Part shown: one piece after another, positions 1 through 12,090 of the stretch
How the letters are laid out: every line of letters starts with the position of its first letter
Numbering within the stretch: position 1 is the stretch's first letter
From: Boswellia sacra
Lineage: Eukaryota; Streptophyta; Magnoliopsida; Sapindales; Burseraceae
Assembly: GCA_013180625.2 (NCBI GenBank)
Contig: SNVD02002289.1
Coordinates: 992,001 to 1,056,000 of the forward strand
Reading direction: 5' to 3'
DNA length: 64,000 nucleotides
The notes under the pieces: generated by a model
Seen by the model: the letters and a program-made list of their open reading frames with translations, nothing else
Told to the model about the DNA's origin: nothing
The model's database searches: none
Translations under genes and position numbers: made by a program

Positions 1-560
1 GATTTGCTTAAAATTTGCAAAGCTCGCATAGAAAGTCTAAGGATGTTGATGAGCAAGGGTATTCTTGCTGATTTAAGATGATTAATTGAAGCCAAGGTTC
101 GATTTTCTTATGAGTTTTCAGATAATCTTGTTTCTCACATACCAGGTTTAGGAAAAAGCTCTTATGCCAAAAAGCGAAGAGCGAAAAGGTTACAAGTTTG
201 TCACAAATGTGCAAGATGGACTTATAACCAACGTTGCCACTCCTTGGGATATTTGTCTAATAATCGAGAGGATAAACTACAATTCGTCAAGAATGGACTG
301 AGTAGGGAGTCTTTGGATGATATCCGATTGACTCTTGAGACACATTCTTGTGGACTTGTGCAACGTGAAATTTCGAAATTGTGGATACAATTCTGAGATG
401 AGCAGGAACGCTATAATCTTGGGAATCTGACTCAAAACGACCCTATTTGCCAGTTTATAAGAAAACTTGATGGGAAGCATATCCTCAACTCGTAGAAGGT
501 GTTTAAGCCGTTTCTGGATGTAAAAACAGAGGAAGATGTGAGCCACAGTCAACACTACCT
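1..560 (+). pseudogene. Unrecognised decayed protein-coding remnant
   Basis: Frame 1 of the plus strand reads as protein-like sequence for about 185 codons with only three stops (near 79, 394 and 493). It has a CxxC pair (CHKCARW, near 200-220), then polar helix-like stretches containing NREDKLQFVKNG, REISKLW and NDPICQFIRKLDG. The composition is far from random AT-rich translation, so this looks like an old coding sequence that has picked up nonsense mutations. No intron signal is obvious, so it may be one long exon or a retrocopy. The window starts inside it. I do not recognise the family. Minus-strand open frames here are probably shadows. Confidence 0.45.
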
Positions 561-815
561 GTACATATGCATGTGTGCCATCATTTTTTAATTTTAATGC
601 CTTATAGCTGTCATTTTTGAATTTGTATCTTTTGTTTGACTTGTGTATTTATGGTGTCTTATTTCATCATCTTTTTTTGAATTTCTATGCATTATTGTCA
701 TATTTTTCAACAAACAACCGAGCTACCTATCTAGATGTCATCATTAGCATACCTTTTTGCAATCTATAAATATCACATCTCTTGTTCTCTTCTTCACACA
801 TAGTTAGAGAGTTGC
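561..815. other. AT-rich spacer, no gene seen
   Basis: T-rich sequence between the coding remnant and the truncated end of the gypsy element. No open frame, RNA or clear repeat is visible. Confidence 0.5.
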
Positions 816-2450
816 ATAATATGGAGGAAACTTCAAAGCGTCGAACATAAGCTATAACTTGACCTTGTTGCATTAACACACACCCAATCCATTCAAGGAG
901 GCATCAGTGAACACTACATAATTAACTCCACATTGTGGTATCACAAGAATAGGTATTGAAGTTAATCTTTTCTTTAACTCTTGGAATGCTTGCTCACATC
1001 AATCATTCCATTCGAATTTGACTCATTTCCTTGTTAGTCTAGTCATTGGTGCAGCCAATTGAGAAAAATTCTCGACAAAACGTCGATAGTAACCTGCTAG
1101 ACCCAAGAAACTACGTACTTCAAACACATTTTTTGGTCGTTCCCATTTCATAACTGCTTCCACTTTCGATGGATCCACTGAGATTCCTTGTCTTGACACC
1201 ACATGGCCTTAAAATTTTACTTCTGATAGCCAAAATTCACATTTACTTAGCTTGGCATAAAGACGATATTCTCTCAGTGTTTCAAGTGCCATATGTAGAT
1301 GTTGCTCATGTTCAACTTTAGATGAAGAATAAATAAAGATATCATCCACAAACACAATTACAAATTGGTCCAAGTGAGGTCTGAAGACACGGTTCATCAA
1401 ATCCATAACGACAATAGGAGCATTAGTTAGTCCAAATGGCATGACCAAAAACTCATAATGCTCATAACGGGTACGAAAAGCAGTCTTTGGTATGTCTCCT
1501 TCCTTTATTCTCAATTGATGATAGCCTGAACGAAGATCTATCTTGGAAAAACAGCAAGATCCTCTTAACTGGTCGAACAAATCATCAATCCTAGGTAAAG
1601 GATATTTGTTTTTCACTGTAACCTGATTTAACTGCCTGTAATCTATACATAAACGTAATGAACCATCTTTCTTCTTCACAAACAATGCTAGTACACCCCA
1701 AGGAGAAGTACTTGGTCGGATGAATCCTTTTTCTAACAACTCTTCTAGTTGTAGCTTTAGCTCCCTCAATTCTGTTGGAGCCATTCGGTAAGGAGCAACT
1801 GAAATGGGTGCCATACTTGGATACACCTCAATAGCAAACTCCACTTCTCTAGTTGGAGGTAACCCAGACAACTCTTCAGGAAAAACATCAGGGAAATCAC
1901 TTACCACATGAGAAAGTTCAGAAACCCCTTTATTAGTCTCTTCTACCAATATACTTGCTATCATGCTTCTGACCCCATTTTGGTTTTGCAACCCAAGCAA
2001 AGGGTAATGCAAGTTTGCATATTTATCCCTATAGAAACTGAAAACGATCCCCCCAGGCATGTGAAGTATCAATTTCTTCTTGTAACTGTCTAATATAACC
2101 GGATAAGTTGACAACCAATCCATTCCTAATATCACATCATACTCAGTGAAATCCATAAGTATCAAATCAAATGACAACCTATGCCTATTGATCTCTAGTA
2201 CACAAGAACAACATATCCTCCCAACTTCTAAAGTACTGCCCATAGGTGACTCCATGCGTAATACAGAATCCAACAAATCAGAATCTAATCCTCGTGCAGA
2301 CGCAAACTGAGTAGATATAAAGGAATGAGTAGATCCAGAATCAAATAAAACACGGGCCCATGAGTTAAAAATCAATAATATACCTCCAACAACCACGTTA
2401 TCTGTAGGCTCTGTCGACTGAGTTAAAGAAAAGACTCGTCCCTGAGTCAT
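816..2450 (-). pseudogene. Gypsy pol fragment: protease, RT, start of RNase H
   Basis: A 413-codon open stretch (1209-2450) starts at the aspartic protease, whose active site reads [10 protein letters not shown] (DSG in place of DTG). After a linker come RT motifs: [39 protein letters not shown], and the catalytic box FVDD near 1340-1350. A TAA just before 1209 interrupts the frame. The same reading then continues with [11 protein letters not shown] and [11 protein letters not shown], and with the RNase H FTDAS motif near 920, where a frameshift occurs. The reading then dies at the truncation. These domains copy element RNA into DNA in cytoplasmic particles. This copy cannot encode an intact polyprotein. 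Confidence 0.9.
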
Positions 2451-2559
2451 CTGTCCCTGATGTCTACTACTCTGTGATCACCTTTAAGGCCTAATAGATT
2501 GAGAAAAAGCTGCTTGAGAGCTCTGAGATGCCTGATATGATTGAGTGTGACATCCTTGA

Positions 2560-3586
2560 GATAGTGATCTAGACTGTGGCCTTGACCCTTGTTGAGGAGT
2601 CAATTGGGTCTGACTAGTGATACTTTGGGGACTTTTCATCCTTGCTGGACAATCCCACTGAATGTGACCGTACTATCCACATCTATTGCATTTAGGACAC
2701 TGACGTCATAAGTGACCCAGTTTTCCACACTTGACATGGAGCTTTGAGATTGCAGTTGCTGAGATTGGGAATTAAAAGAAGTTATGCTGGAATTAGTTCT
2801 CTGTCTCTTAGCTGAACTATCATGCTGTCTTGTTCCTCTAGAAGATATGCCAATACCCCCCACTCTGTGATTTTGAGAGATCTCCTGTTCTGTAACTAAA
2901 GCAGTCTCCACTACATTAGCATATGTCATTAATCTACATACTGCAACTGAGAGTCTGATGTCATCTCTCAATCCCTTTTGAAATCTTTGAGCCTTGCTAG
3001 CCTCATCTGCTACCAAAACAAGTGCAAAACGGGATAAGGCAATAAATCGTGCCTTATATTGTTGCACTGTCATATTCCCTTGTGTCAAGTATATAAACTC
3101 ATTTTCCTTCTGATCACGAGAAACTGAAGAAAAATATTTGTCTAGAAAAGCAGTAGAGAAATCTCTCCAAGTGAGGATATTTCCTTCTCTAATACGTTCA
3201 ACAGATGTCCACCACTATAATGCATCTCCTGTCAACAAGTGAGTTGCCACCCTAATCCGTAAATCTTCTTCAACTTGCAAAAGGTTAAAGAGGTGCTCAA
3301 CTCGTATAAGCCAATCTTCTGCAACATCCAGATCGGACTCCCCATGAAAAATAGGAGGATTGTGACGTTGGACCTCTATAAGCGCATTCTTCATTCGATT
3401 ATTGACACTTGTCGCTAATATCGGTTGAGGTGGTGGTGGGGGGTTAGCACGAAAAATATCTCTAACTATGTTTGCGACTATCTCTGCCAATGCATTGGCC
3501 ACATCTCTTATAGCCCTATAAAACTCTGACCTTTCACCACCCTCAGGTAGATTGGAACTTGAGGCACCTCGTGTAGGAGAACTCAT
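2560..3586 (-). pseudogene. Gypsy gag, interrupted
   Basis: The gag starts at the ATG at 3586 (MSSPTRGASSS) and reads to a TAG at 3215. The same frame carries on with a typical Retrotrans_gag core (WRDFSTAFLDKYF, LTQGNMTVQQYKARF) down to about 2636. The zinc-knuckle region near 2640-2720 is frameshifted, so no clean CCHC survives. Gag forms the virus-like particle. It sits directly downstream of the primer site and LTR, as expected for the 5' end of a gypsy element. One stop and one frameshift make it defective. Confidence 0.85.
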
Positions 3587-3748
3587 TATCTAATTTTATC
3601 AATGGCAAAAACATAAGTGGCAGAATTCTATATCAGATAGAATAGAAACATAACAAACAAATATTCAAGGCACATGCAAGCACGTAATGCACAACTCTAC
3701 CCCTCCCAAACCATCTATATTCTTTTCCCGGTCCACAGTAAAAGCTTA

Positions 3749-3761
3749 GGCTCTGATACCA
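3749..3761 (-). promoter_or_regulatory. Primer binding site, initiator-Met tRNA
   Basis: The minus strand reads TGGTATCAGAGCC three bases inside the LTR end. This is the usual plant primer site complementary to the 3' end of tRNA-iMet. It fixes the element's orientation and the inner LTR border. Confidence 0.93.
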
Positions 3762-4310
3762 CTTTGTCATTCTCTAAAATTACTTATTTAGAGACTTTAA
3801 GGGTGATTAATTAAGAAAAATAATAAAAAGACATCATCAATATCTCACTTTTTTTTCTACATCATCATTTTCTAATTCCCACTCGTACTTATACATATCA
3901 TATGAACCCATTACAACATCTGACTGTTTATTCAAGATAAACTTTACATACACTGTTGACTAAGCTTAGTACATGAGTTGATAATCACATAACAAAATTT
4001 TCTATAACAATTTGAGCTAGGACAAAACATTTTTTAAAACCATCGCATGCCTGTACACACCCAGACTCCCTAGAAAAACTTTGGAATATCACTAGTATAA
4101 ATATCCTTTTGAGTACCTATGAAGGGAGGGGGTGAGCAAATAGCCCAATAAGAAAAATTCTAACATTATATTAAATCACAAGCATTCAAACAGTTACTCA
4201 ATACATAATTATATAACCAATTATAATAAGTCAAACAATCATTCTCATTCTCACATTGAAGTATCACTTATTCACTTGACAATCAAAATTTTTTATCTAA
4301 TGTTTCCCTT

Positions 4311-4670
4311 AGACCCATATCCAAAAGGCCCATCCAAAGTCTAACATTTCAAGTTATTATTCGTGTTCCTTTGGGATCCGTATCCAAAAAGGCCCGTCCT
4401 AGGTCCAACAGTTCAAATTTATATTTGTGTTACCCTGGGATCTGTATCCAAAATGGCCTATCCCAGGTCCAACACTTCAAAATTATATTCGTGTTCCCCT
4501 GGGATCCGTATCCAAAATGGCGCATCCCAGGTCCAACACTTCAAATTTATATTCATGTTCCTCTGGTATCCGTATCCAAAACGGCCCATCCTAGGTCCAA
4601 CACTTAGAATTTCATTTTCGCATTCTCCTTAGATTCGTATTCAAAATGGCCCATCCAAGGTCCAATACAT
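4311..4670 (-). repeat. Six copies of a ~65-bp tandem repeat inside the LTR
   Basis: The core phrase GTATCCAAAATGGCCCATCC recurs, with variants, near 4317, 4380, 4444, 4508, 4572 and 4636. Spacing is 64-65 bp. Because the unit is not far from a multiple of three in several frames, it creates repetitive open frames on the plus strand that I do not regard as genes. Confidence 0.9.
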
Positions 4671-4779
4671 ACACTTATAAATCCTTCAATATAATTTATA
4701 AAATAAGTACCAAGGCAGTACAGTTTTTATGAAAAATCCAGACCTGTGAAAAGGGTGCATTCAGGTCAATTCTGTGAAT

Positions 4780-5098
4780 CCGCTCGACACTTGACAACTC
4801 AACACTCGACAGCTCGACGCTCGACAACTCGTCACTTGATGCTCGACCGATCGATCGCTTGATGCTAGACCGCTCGACACTCGATCGCTCGACGCTCGAA
4901 TGTTTGACGCTCGACCATTCGACGCTCGAATGTTCGACGCTTGACCACTCGACGCTCGACCGCTCGATGCTAGACCGCTCGATACTCGATAGCTCGACAC
5001 TCGACCGCTCAACCACACAACTGCTCCACTCTAGACTACTCGACACTTGACCACTCGACGCTCGATGACTTGACACTCATCCACTCGACACTCGACAT
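4780..5098. repeat. CTCGACGCTCGA-type minisatellite inside the LTR
   Basis: Some 300 bp are built from degenerate decamers such as CTCGACGCTC, ACTCGACCGC and GCTCGATGCT. It is locally GC- and CpG-rich in an otherwise AT-rich LTR. It opens low-complexity frames on both strands (Ser/Val/Glu/Arg repeats on minus), which are artefacts of the repeat. The dense TCGA palindromes make it a likely target for CpG methylation (inference). Confidence 0.9.
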
Positions 5099-5883
5099 TT
5101 TCCTAGCGAGTTATATTAGATTTCCAACCAGAATCAAAAGACAAAAAATCATGAAAATATTCAGGTCTGTAGGATGAACAATATCATTTCCAGATTTCAA
5201 CCCCCAACTTAAAAAATTAACCAAATTTTCATTTAAGATCCAAATCCCATGAAATCAGTGGCTGTTTAAAGCTTCCTAAGTCTATTTTCCTAGACAAAAG
5301 AAAGATTATACAATTCACAATCCAAAAACTGCAGCAGCTCAAATAACATAAAACCATCACATGTACTACAACTACCATCAAGAGCAACATTTCCTTCACT
5401 TCATAAGCATATAACCTCATAATTAATTCATCACCCAAGCAACAAACAATCAATTTAGCAATAAATCACATGCATGGCTAACCCATATCAATTTAAAATA
5501 GAAAAACAAATAACACGATTTAAGTATAATGTTAGAAAATCCCTACTTGGTTTCCAAGCCTATATACTTCTTTGATTTTTTTTCCTTCTTTTCTTCTCTT
5601 TTTCTTCCTTCTCTTCTCTTCTTCTTCTTCTCTCTCCCTTTAGCCCGTAAAACTCTCCTCTTCTATGACAAAAATGAAAGAAAAAAAATCTCTTCTTTGG
5701 AACCCTAATATCTCTTAAATATCCAAGGCTACCCCATGGGCCTAAGTCCATTCATTTGTAATCCAAGCCCAATTCATCCTTATCAATTTCCAACACAAGC
5801 CCACTTCTATAATCCAACTCAATTCTCATTTATTTAAACATGGCATATTTCTAAAATTTGATATATATATTTGGAATTCTACA

Positions 5884-6956
5884 AGTAACGGGAAAGTTGC
5901 CTTTCACAAGTGCAGTTAGAATTACACTGGTGACATGTTAAAGAACTAACATTAAATATAAATACTAAAATATTATAGTATTTTTATAAAATAAAAAAGT
6001 ATTTATTGACAAAAATAAATTTTCAAATAAAATAGTTATTTTTATTTTATATAAATAGTTATGTTTAGATTTTTCTTGTTCTCTCAATCTATCTAAGCAG
6101 TTGAAACCATTACAAAATTACAGGTACTAAACTAACAGCTAAACAGTTGAAAACACTACAGATAAACAGTTGAAAACATTACACAATTACAAGTAATGTA
6201 AATTATATGTAAATTGCATTGACATTGAAACACCTATAACACCCTAGAAAAAAAATGAACTAAAAGAAAGAAGTACACTTGAAGATTTCAATCCACGAAG
6301 AATTATAGTAGCTCATGTGTTTGCTGAGAAATTAGCATGAATGAAAGTGGGTATTTCTTAATTGCCTTAATTAGATTAATAATAATAAAAAAAAGGTTAC
6401 CTAAAGGGCAGTGGGGACGAATGCTTCCACTAGATTCGTTCCTTGCTACGCTGCTAGCTTTGTCCAATTTAACTCTAATTCGAAGGTCTTGGCCCTGTAT
6501 GCTAATTAGTGTAGCTTTGTGAATTGGAGGCTAATTAGCATCAGTGAGATGATCATCATGCGTCTTTATACAACGCTTTACTCCTGCAAAAGTATCATAT
6601 ATTCCATGGGCATGGCTTGTTTAAATTTTAATGAGAAAGTGGCCATGCCTACAAGTTCAATATGGCAAAGCTAATATTTTCCACGTTATCTTTTAGCTAC
6701 ATTAATTGAAGCCTTGAAGAGTTGATGTGGTCAAGAGGCAATTGCTGCTGCAGATTAGAGAGAGGCATGTGCACAAAGTCTTGATAACTCACATGATTTA
6801 TGTACCCTCTACACAATTAACTCCAAAGCAATGAACTTATCTGTCTATTTCACTTATAAGTACACAATAGTAAACAACAAACATTTGAAGAGTATTTGAC
6901 AAGTTGATAAAGATTTGCAACTCACACATGTTAAAAATTTAGAATTACATAGCTTT
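5884..6956. other. Intergenic AT-rich sequence
   Basis: No supported gene. A short direct repeat of the phrase AAACAGTTGAAAACA occurs near 6140-6180. The rest shows no recognisable coding or transposon sequence. Confidence 0.5.
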
Positions 6957-7860
6957 TTAATTGCTTGAATTCATTCCAGTTTCGCATGGAATACTGAAAC
7001 TTTCAAAAATGCATTCTTCTTCTTCAATTGGATCATCTCGAAAACACAAATATCTCCTGCCACCAAATTTTTGTCATTGCAAACTCCTGTCCATCTTGTT
7101 AATAAACACTTACCTTGGCTCCACTTGTGATTCCATTGGCAACACTTTTTCATCTGAATCCAAGATGATCATTGCAAACTCCAGTCCATCTTGTTAATAA
7201 ACACTTACCTTGGCTCCACTTGTGATTCCATTGGCAACACTTTTTCATCCGAATCCAAGATGATGAAACCTTTCACCTCAATGAAATACTTCCTAGAAAA
7301 TTGGATCGATACATATTACAAAAGCGAAAAAAATTTAACCTTTTTGTGCATCAGTTTCCGTGACCATAACAAGGAAAGAAGGATTCTTAGGCTTCAACAA
7401 TTTTGCAACGTTGAGTGCTCTCTGTGTTTAAGCAAAACAAATGATTCACTAATAAAGATCCCTATTTCTTTAAGCAAAAAAGAACTCATCTTTCACTACA
7501 ATTTTCAAAATAAGTAATGAAAAAGATAAAATTAAACACTGACCAAAAATGGCATGAGAATAAGAACGGATTAAATCTACTTATAAGGATTCTTGTTTAT
7601 CTATATTTTTAAGTTATAAAATACTTGTAAATTTTAAGTACCGTATATGTTTAATTTTCCTCGCCTTGTATAATTCACATAATTTGATTCATTTATCTCA
7701 ACCTTCTCCACCATTTTAGATTTCTTGCTTTGCATCTCATCGCCATGCTTAAATTTTGTACTCTGAAGGGAAGTAGCACATTTTCTCCTCCTCTTCAAAA
7801 AAGACTTACCCAGATTGTCCGATAAATCAGAAGGGTACGTTTTGCTACGCAACCTTTGTT
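6957..7860 (-). pseudogene. B3-domain (REM-type) transcription factor relic
   Basis: The minus strand encodes the C-terminal part of a B3 DNA-binding domain at 6971-7153. Its hallmarks are NLVAGDICVFEMIQ followed by FLKVSVFHAKLE, which matches the REM-family ending (GDxCVFELI, then VSIF). Upstream, near 7310-7420, come LKPKNPSFLVMV and FSRKYFIEVKGFI, which fit the start of a B3 domain. A Lys/Arg-rich stretch at 7634-7852 resembles the basic linker between REM B3 domains. Such proteins bind DNA in the nucleus. A 95-bp tandem duplication (7075-7264) within the domain shifts the frame, and a stop follows DAQKG near 7345, so I call it a pseudogene. The missing N-terminus may lie in unrecognised exons. 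Confidence 0.7.
7075..7264 (-). repeat. 95-bp tandem duplication within the B3 exon
   Basis: Positions 7075-7169 and 7170-7264 are near identical, with about two visible substitutions (TCCTGTCC/TCCAGTCC and CATCTGAA/CATCCGAA). Ninety-five is not a multiple of three, so the duplication alone frameshifts the B3 reading frame. High identity implies a recent event compared with the decay around it. Confidence 0.95.
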
Positions 7861-9109
7861 TGGGAACTCGTCAAAAAACTCTGTTTTCCTAAGAGCTAAT
7901 TGTGGTTTTGGACTAACGGGAGATCGGTTGTGGGCTGAAGTAGGCCCACATCTAATCGTCCTTTTACGGCCAAGATAGGTCCCAATTTCGGTGTACCATC
8001 CCTATATTTATTACAAAATAACCTCACCCTAAAACTCACTACACACCCCTCGTCATTGTACAATCCTTGCTAAAAACAGGAATCAAATACTCTTAAAACT
8101 AAAAAAATAACCCTTTAAAAAGCTAAATTTGATATTACTTATCTTTCACTTCCATTTCTTATTAATAAAAGTAATTAATCTTGAATTTAATCGAGGTTTT
8201 TAGTGAGGGTAAACTATCTTCGAAGGTAAATTCAATTACATGATTTGTTTAATCAAAGTAATACTAAATCAAGATTGATTATAAAAAATTGGGAGTTTGT
8301 TTATTTGTGTGTGGTAATTCAATTTAAAATTGGAGATCTTCTTAAAATATATATACATATTCAAGCTGAAGTTTAGTCTTGGTAGAAGAGAGAGAAGAAG
8401 AAGAAGAATTTAGAGAGAATTAATTGTCTCTTAGTGTAATTTTTATGAATGGACATTTTGATATTATAGATTTCACCTAAAAATGTGGTGCATGAATAAA
8501 TCTTGATTTCGCATATTTACAATGTTATTCATTTTAAAAAATTATCTCAAATTCTCATTCTAAGCAATGTATCAGATGATGTAATATTATCGTACCATTT
8601 ACTATATTATTCTTTTTTTCATATGCACTTCATTAAAAATTCATATGGAATGAGATTTGAAATAACATATGTGGGAGGAATAAAGCAGAATTTTAGTAAG
8701 TATTAGATATGACAAATTGATTTAGTTGGTTTAGGGACATGCGTCAACCTAAGCTTGACTAGATTATGGAATTATTGGTTTTTTAGGAAATATATACAAA
8801 TGTAAGAATCAATAATATATGCACAAGGATAGAAAAAGAACACATATATTGTATTTGAATCATCTTGATTGAACTTTAATTCAATACATATATAGTAATA
8901 GTATGCTTACAAACTCAGCCACATAAACTAGTACGACTCTATTACATAATTGTTATATCATCAATTTTAATTAATGTTATTAAAAATTTAATTTTAAAAA
9001 AATTCAATCATATAATACCACAATATATTATACCTTAATTTTAAAGCTTAATCTTCAAATAAAATTAATTGAAAAGAACAAAAATTTCTTGAAACTTATG
9101 TATATGTCT
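7861..9109. other. Intergenic AT-rich sequence
   Basis: No convincing gene, RNA or transposon termini. Purine-rich (GAA)n-like sequence lies near 8390-8415. The plus-strand frame at 8503-8706 has the composition of AT-rich noise. Confidence 0.5.
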
Positions 9110-9251
9110 ACTCTATATATAAATCATAGAGTTCTAATCCTTAAACTATATAGATTATTTCTTTTATATTCTTGAAATCAATTTTTTTCTTTTAAATATA
9201 TTCTTCGTTATTTTATAATTATACATTTACTTTAAACAAAATTACGGATGG
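9110..9251 (+). repeat. Left part of a locus duplicated at 19119
   Basis: From CTAATCCTTAAAC (9134) to GGATGG (9251) the sequence aligns with 19119-19224. After the solo LTR the alignment resumes at 12091. The other copy therefore serves as an empty-site control for the LTR insertion. Confidence 0.8.
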
Positions 9252-12090
9252 TGTGACATCCAAAATTTGGTAATGGCCATGACAGGCGGTTATTGTAATG
9301 TGTGATTATTATTGTATATGTGCATGTGGCTAGTGTATAATAAATTAAATTTCTGGAGGGCCTAAACTGAAAGACTGAGGAAGTCATGGGCTGAAGTAAA
9401 ATTAACCTTGCATCCTTATCCATATAATCAAGTAGACTCTAGAATTTTCATTCATTTTCTATCCTCTCTACAAGAAGAGCTCTGGCACACCATCTCCACC
9501 TTTTCCTGTCCATTTTATCAAGAATATAAGAAGAGCAAAGAAGTGAAAGGTAATTCTCTCCTTCATCTTCAATTTCTAGCTACAATATGTTAGGAATTGA
9601 GTTGCGATTCTTGCAATTCAAGATGTCTCGTGTCATGTGTGTACTAAATTTTATTAGAAAAGATGGTTTTGAGTGAATTATGGCAAAATTAGGAAGATTG
9701 GATGAGATTAGGAAGTAAGAGAGGAGAATTTGACTCAAATTTTGCAGGGTTCTTACATTGAACAATAGAGAGAACGAAAATTCCTAAAAATCACAGAGTT
9801 GTCCTCTAGTTTTTGAAACTTTTGCATACATAGAGGTATGTAGAAATTGTAATCAGCCAAAAATTTGTGGTATATGATTTTTGGTAAATTTTTGAACTGA
9901 TGTCCTGAATTTCACACTTCCCCTGTTTTGAAACAGAGCATGGGAAACGAAATTAGTTGAAGGGCTAAACCTACGTAAAAATGCCTGATATTTTGTATGC
10001 TAAACCTTTAATATATTTTATTTGAGACTGTAAATTTTTATGGTCGTTGAAGCCTTGTATGAATTATGGCGAATTTTCAAAATTAGACTGATTCAACTAA
10101 AAATTCTGATTTTCAAAATAGAGCAAATGGAAAAAATTGCTTTTGAATGACCAAAACCTATTAAAGAGATGTGATTTTTGGTTTGGCGGTTCTTGTATGT
10201 GTTTTGTATGAGACTGTAAAGTTCTGTAATGATTTGTTTTAAATTGAAAATTTTATAAATTTTTAAATAAGTACTACTCAATGAAGGATGCCATAGCAGG
10301 AATGGTTAAATGCTAGGCTAAGTGAGATTTGAGTGGGCTAGCAACCTTGTTTTGCTCCGAATAGGGATATGTATTATAAGTGTGCTTTTCTTGTTTGTCA
10401 AATTGTGCCAGTTTTGGATAGGCAATTTGTCTTATAGACATCATGTAATGGAGTATGTATTGGAATGAAGTAAAAAGGGGATTATGTTGTCAATGTGTCA
10501 TGTGAATCTTAGAGCATTTTGGTTATGTTTCTAGGTTGAACTCAAGATTAAGCGACAAAAATCTGATAAGGTAAGTAAGATAAACCTTCTGTGGACACAA
10601 TAAATATATTGCTATGTTTTATGGTTTGCTTTTATAATGTGATCATTTTGTGGAATATGTGATGAATAGAATTGTGAATCTTTGCTTAAAGTAAGATGTC
10701 TTTTGATATTTGGAAAAGCTAACTTAGAACTTTACTTTCGTGATTGAAATTTGAATTGTGATATGTGAATGGCATGCCTCACCTTAGGACTTTGATTGTC
10801 TGTTATGTGGTTGTGTACATTTGTGTAAGGCACCTCTTGAAGTTGTGTGTGTGTGAGCAACCTCTTGGAGGTCAAAATGACCGCAAATCATCTGTGAGAA
10901 ATATGTGTGAAAGGAGAATGTGCTAATCCTACTATGAGAGTCACTAGTTGTAAGTGTGTGAGACCTCTTAGGGGTCAAAATGACCGTAAAGTGCCATACA
11001 CAACATAAAGTTACATGGGTCACCTCTTGAAGATCAAAATTAAACCGTGAGGATACAAAGTGGCACAGGTTAGGCCACCCCTTGAAGTCCAAATCGGGTG
11101 ATGGGCTAGCTTTGAATATGTGATATGTATGAGTGTGAAAATGAATGACCTAAAAGAGGTGTATATGACATGAGACATATACGTGTATGTGTGCTTATGT
11201 GTCATTCTATGTCAATATGAATGTGAAATAAGAAAAAGGCACACATGAAGAATGTGAATGACTTAGGTAAGTCATGTTTAAAATGTGACATGTATATGTA
11301 TGTGGATGAGTGTGTGTATGAGTATATGTGATGAGCGTTGATATGGAAAAGCCCTTATGACATTTGGGATGTACTTATGAATGTGTGATGTAATAAGTAA
11401 TGATTGAAATGTAAAATTGAGTTCGTGTAGGTGGGCATATGAGCAGATATAGAGAGACACTATGGAAGTAAACTTAGAATTGGCATAAGAGCACCATATA
11501 TTTGGCACCAGAGTGTAACCTACACCAACTCAAGACAGTTTGAGTAGAAGGTTGGCGAAGGAGCGCCATTTTTGAGAAATTAAGTAGTGAGGAACTTGAA
11601 ACTTGGTGCTCCCGCACTGATTCATTCGTGCAACAGTGCAAGCCTTCTACAGTGAGCAATAACCAATGACTTCTATAACAAGTTATTTATTACTTATATG
11701 ACAAGTAATCAACAATAACTGTACAGTAACTTGAAGAATGATGTTATATGATACTTTATAGTAATTAAATAGCTTACTTACTGAGTTATACTCAATAAAT
11801 TTATTGTGTAGCTCAGGTGATCACTAGTTATAAGGATTGATGGAGGATTTTTGACAGGATTCTCAGAGTCCCCTTGACAACCACAGATTGCTGCAGCATT
11901 AGTCATTTTGGGATTGTCCTATATATGATAGATTATATTTTGAATATTGTACATCTCATGATATACTGTGGTTGTGATTTGGAACTTTGTTCCGTAAAAA
12001 TGAAAGTTGATTTTTGCTAAATTACTGTGAGTTTCTGCAATGTGACTGCCTTTTGCCAAACTTTGATTGACTATTATTAGTGGGGTGACA
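9252..12090 (+). mobile_element. Solo LTR, 2.84 kb, with GATGG target-site duplication
   Basis: The insert starts TGTGACATCCAAAATTTGG and ends TTAGTGGGGTGACA. It is flanked by GATGG at 9247-9251 and again at 12091-12095. The paralogous locus at 19119-19805 lacks it exactly at this point. It has TG...CA termini and a 5-bp duplication, and contains no primer site, gag or pol. This is the signature of an LTR left by recombination between the two ends of a retrotransposon. TGTGACATCC and the length suggest a gypsy (Tekay-like) family, by inference. All open frames inside are short and unsupported. Confidence 0.88.
10820..11100 (+). repeat. Degenerate repeats inside the solo LTR
   Basis: The phrase CACCTCTTGRAGGTCAAAATGACCG recurs in variants near 10830, 10860, 10970, 11022 and 11077, at irregular spacing. 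This suggests an old tandem array within the LTR. Confidence 0.65.

Larger units (their letters stand above)
816..5883 (-). mobile_element. Truncated Ty3/gypsy retrotransposon (Tekay/Del-like)
   Basis: The element runs on the minus strand: a 5' LTR (3765-5883), a Met-tRNA primer site (3749-3761), gag (about 2560-3586), then protease, RT and the start of RNase H (about 816-2450). Homology stops near 816-830 inside RNase H, so the rest of RNase H, integrase and the 3' LTR are missing. The long LTR, the Met-tRNA primer site and the gag-PR-RT style suggest the Tekay/Del chromovirus group, but the diagnostic integrase/chromodomain end is absent. Several stops and frameshifts make it non-autonomous. 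The clade is inferred from general resemblance only. Confidence 0.85.
3765..5883 (-). repeat. 5' LTR of the truncated gypsy element (about 2.1 kb)
   Basis: The inner border is set by the primer site. On the plus strand the LTR starts TGTCATTCTC and ends GGAATTCTACA, giving TGT...ACA termini. The flanking five bases at 5884-5888 are AGTAA. The partner LTR is missing, so no duplication can be tested. The LTR contains two unrelated tandem repeats (4311-4670 and 4780-5098) and a pyrimidine-rich tract at 5575-5640. Short open frames inside it are repeat artefacts. Confidence 0.8.

Noticed and set aside
4363..4632. Two overlapping plus-strand open frames of 78-89 codons with internal peptide repeats
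   Set aside because: They follow the 65-bp tandem repeat of the gypsy LTR and run antisense to the element.
4696..5076. Long Ser/Val/Glu/Arg-rich open frames on both strands
   Set aside because: They are translations of the CTCGACGCTC minisatellite inside an LTR; open in several frames because the repeat lacks stops.
10784..11508. His/Thr-rich open frames on the minus strand
   Set aside because: They lie inside the solo LTR and come from TGTG-rich sequence; no domain or conservation supports them.
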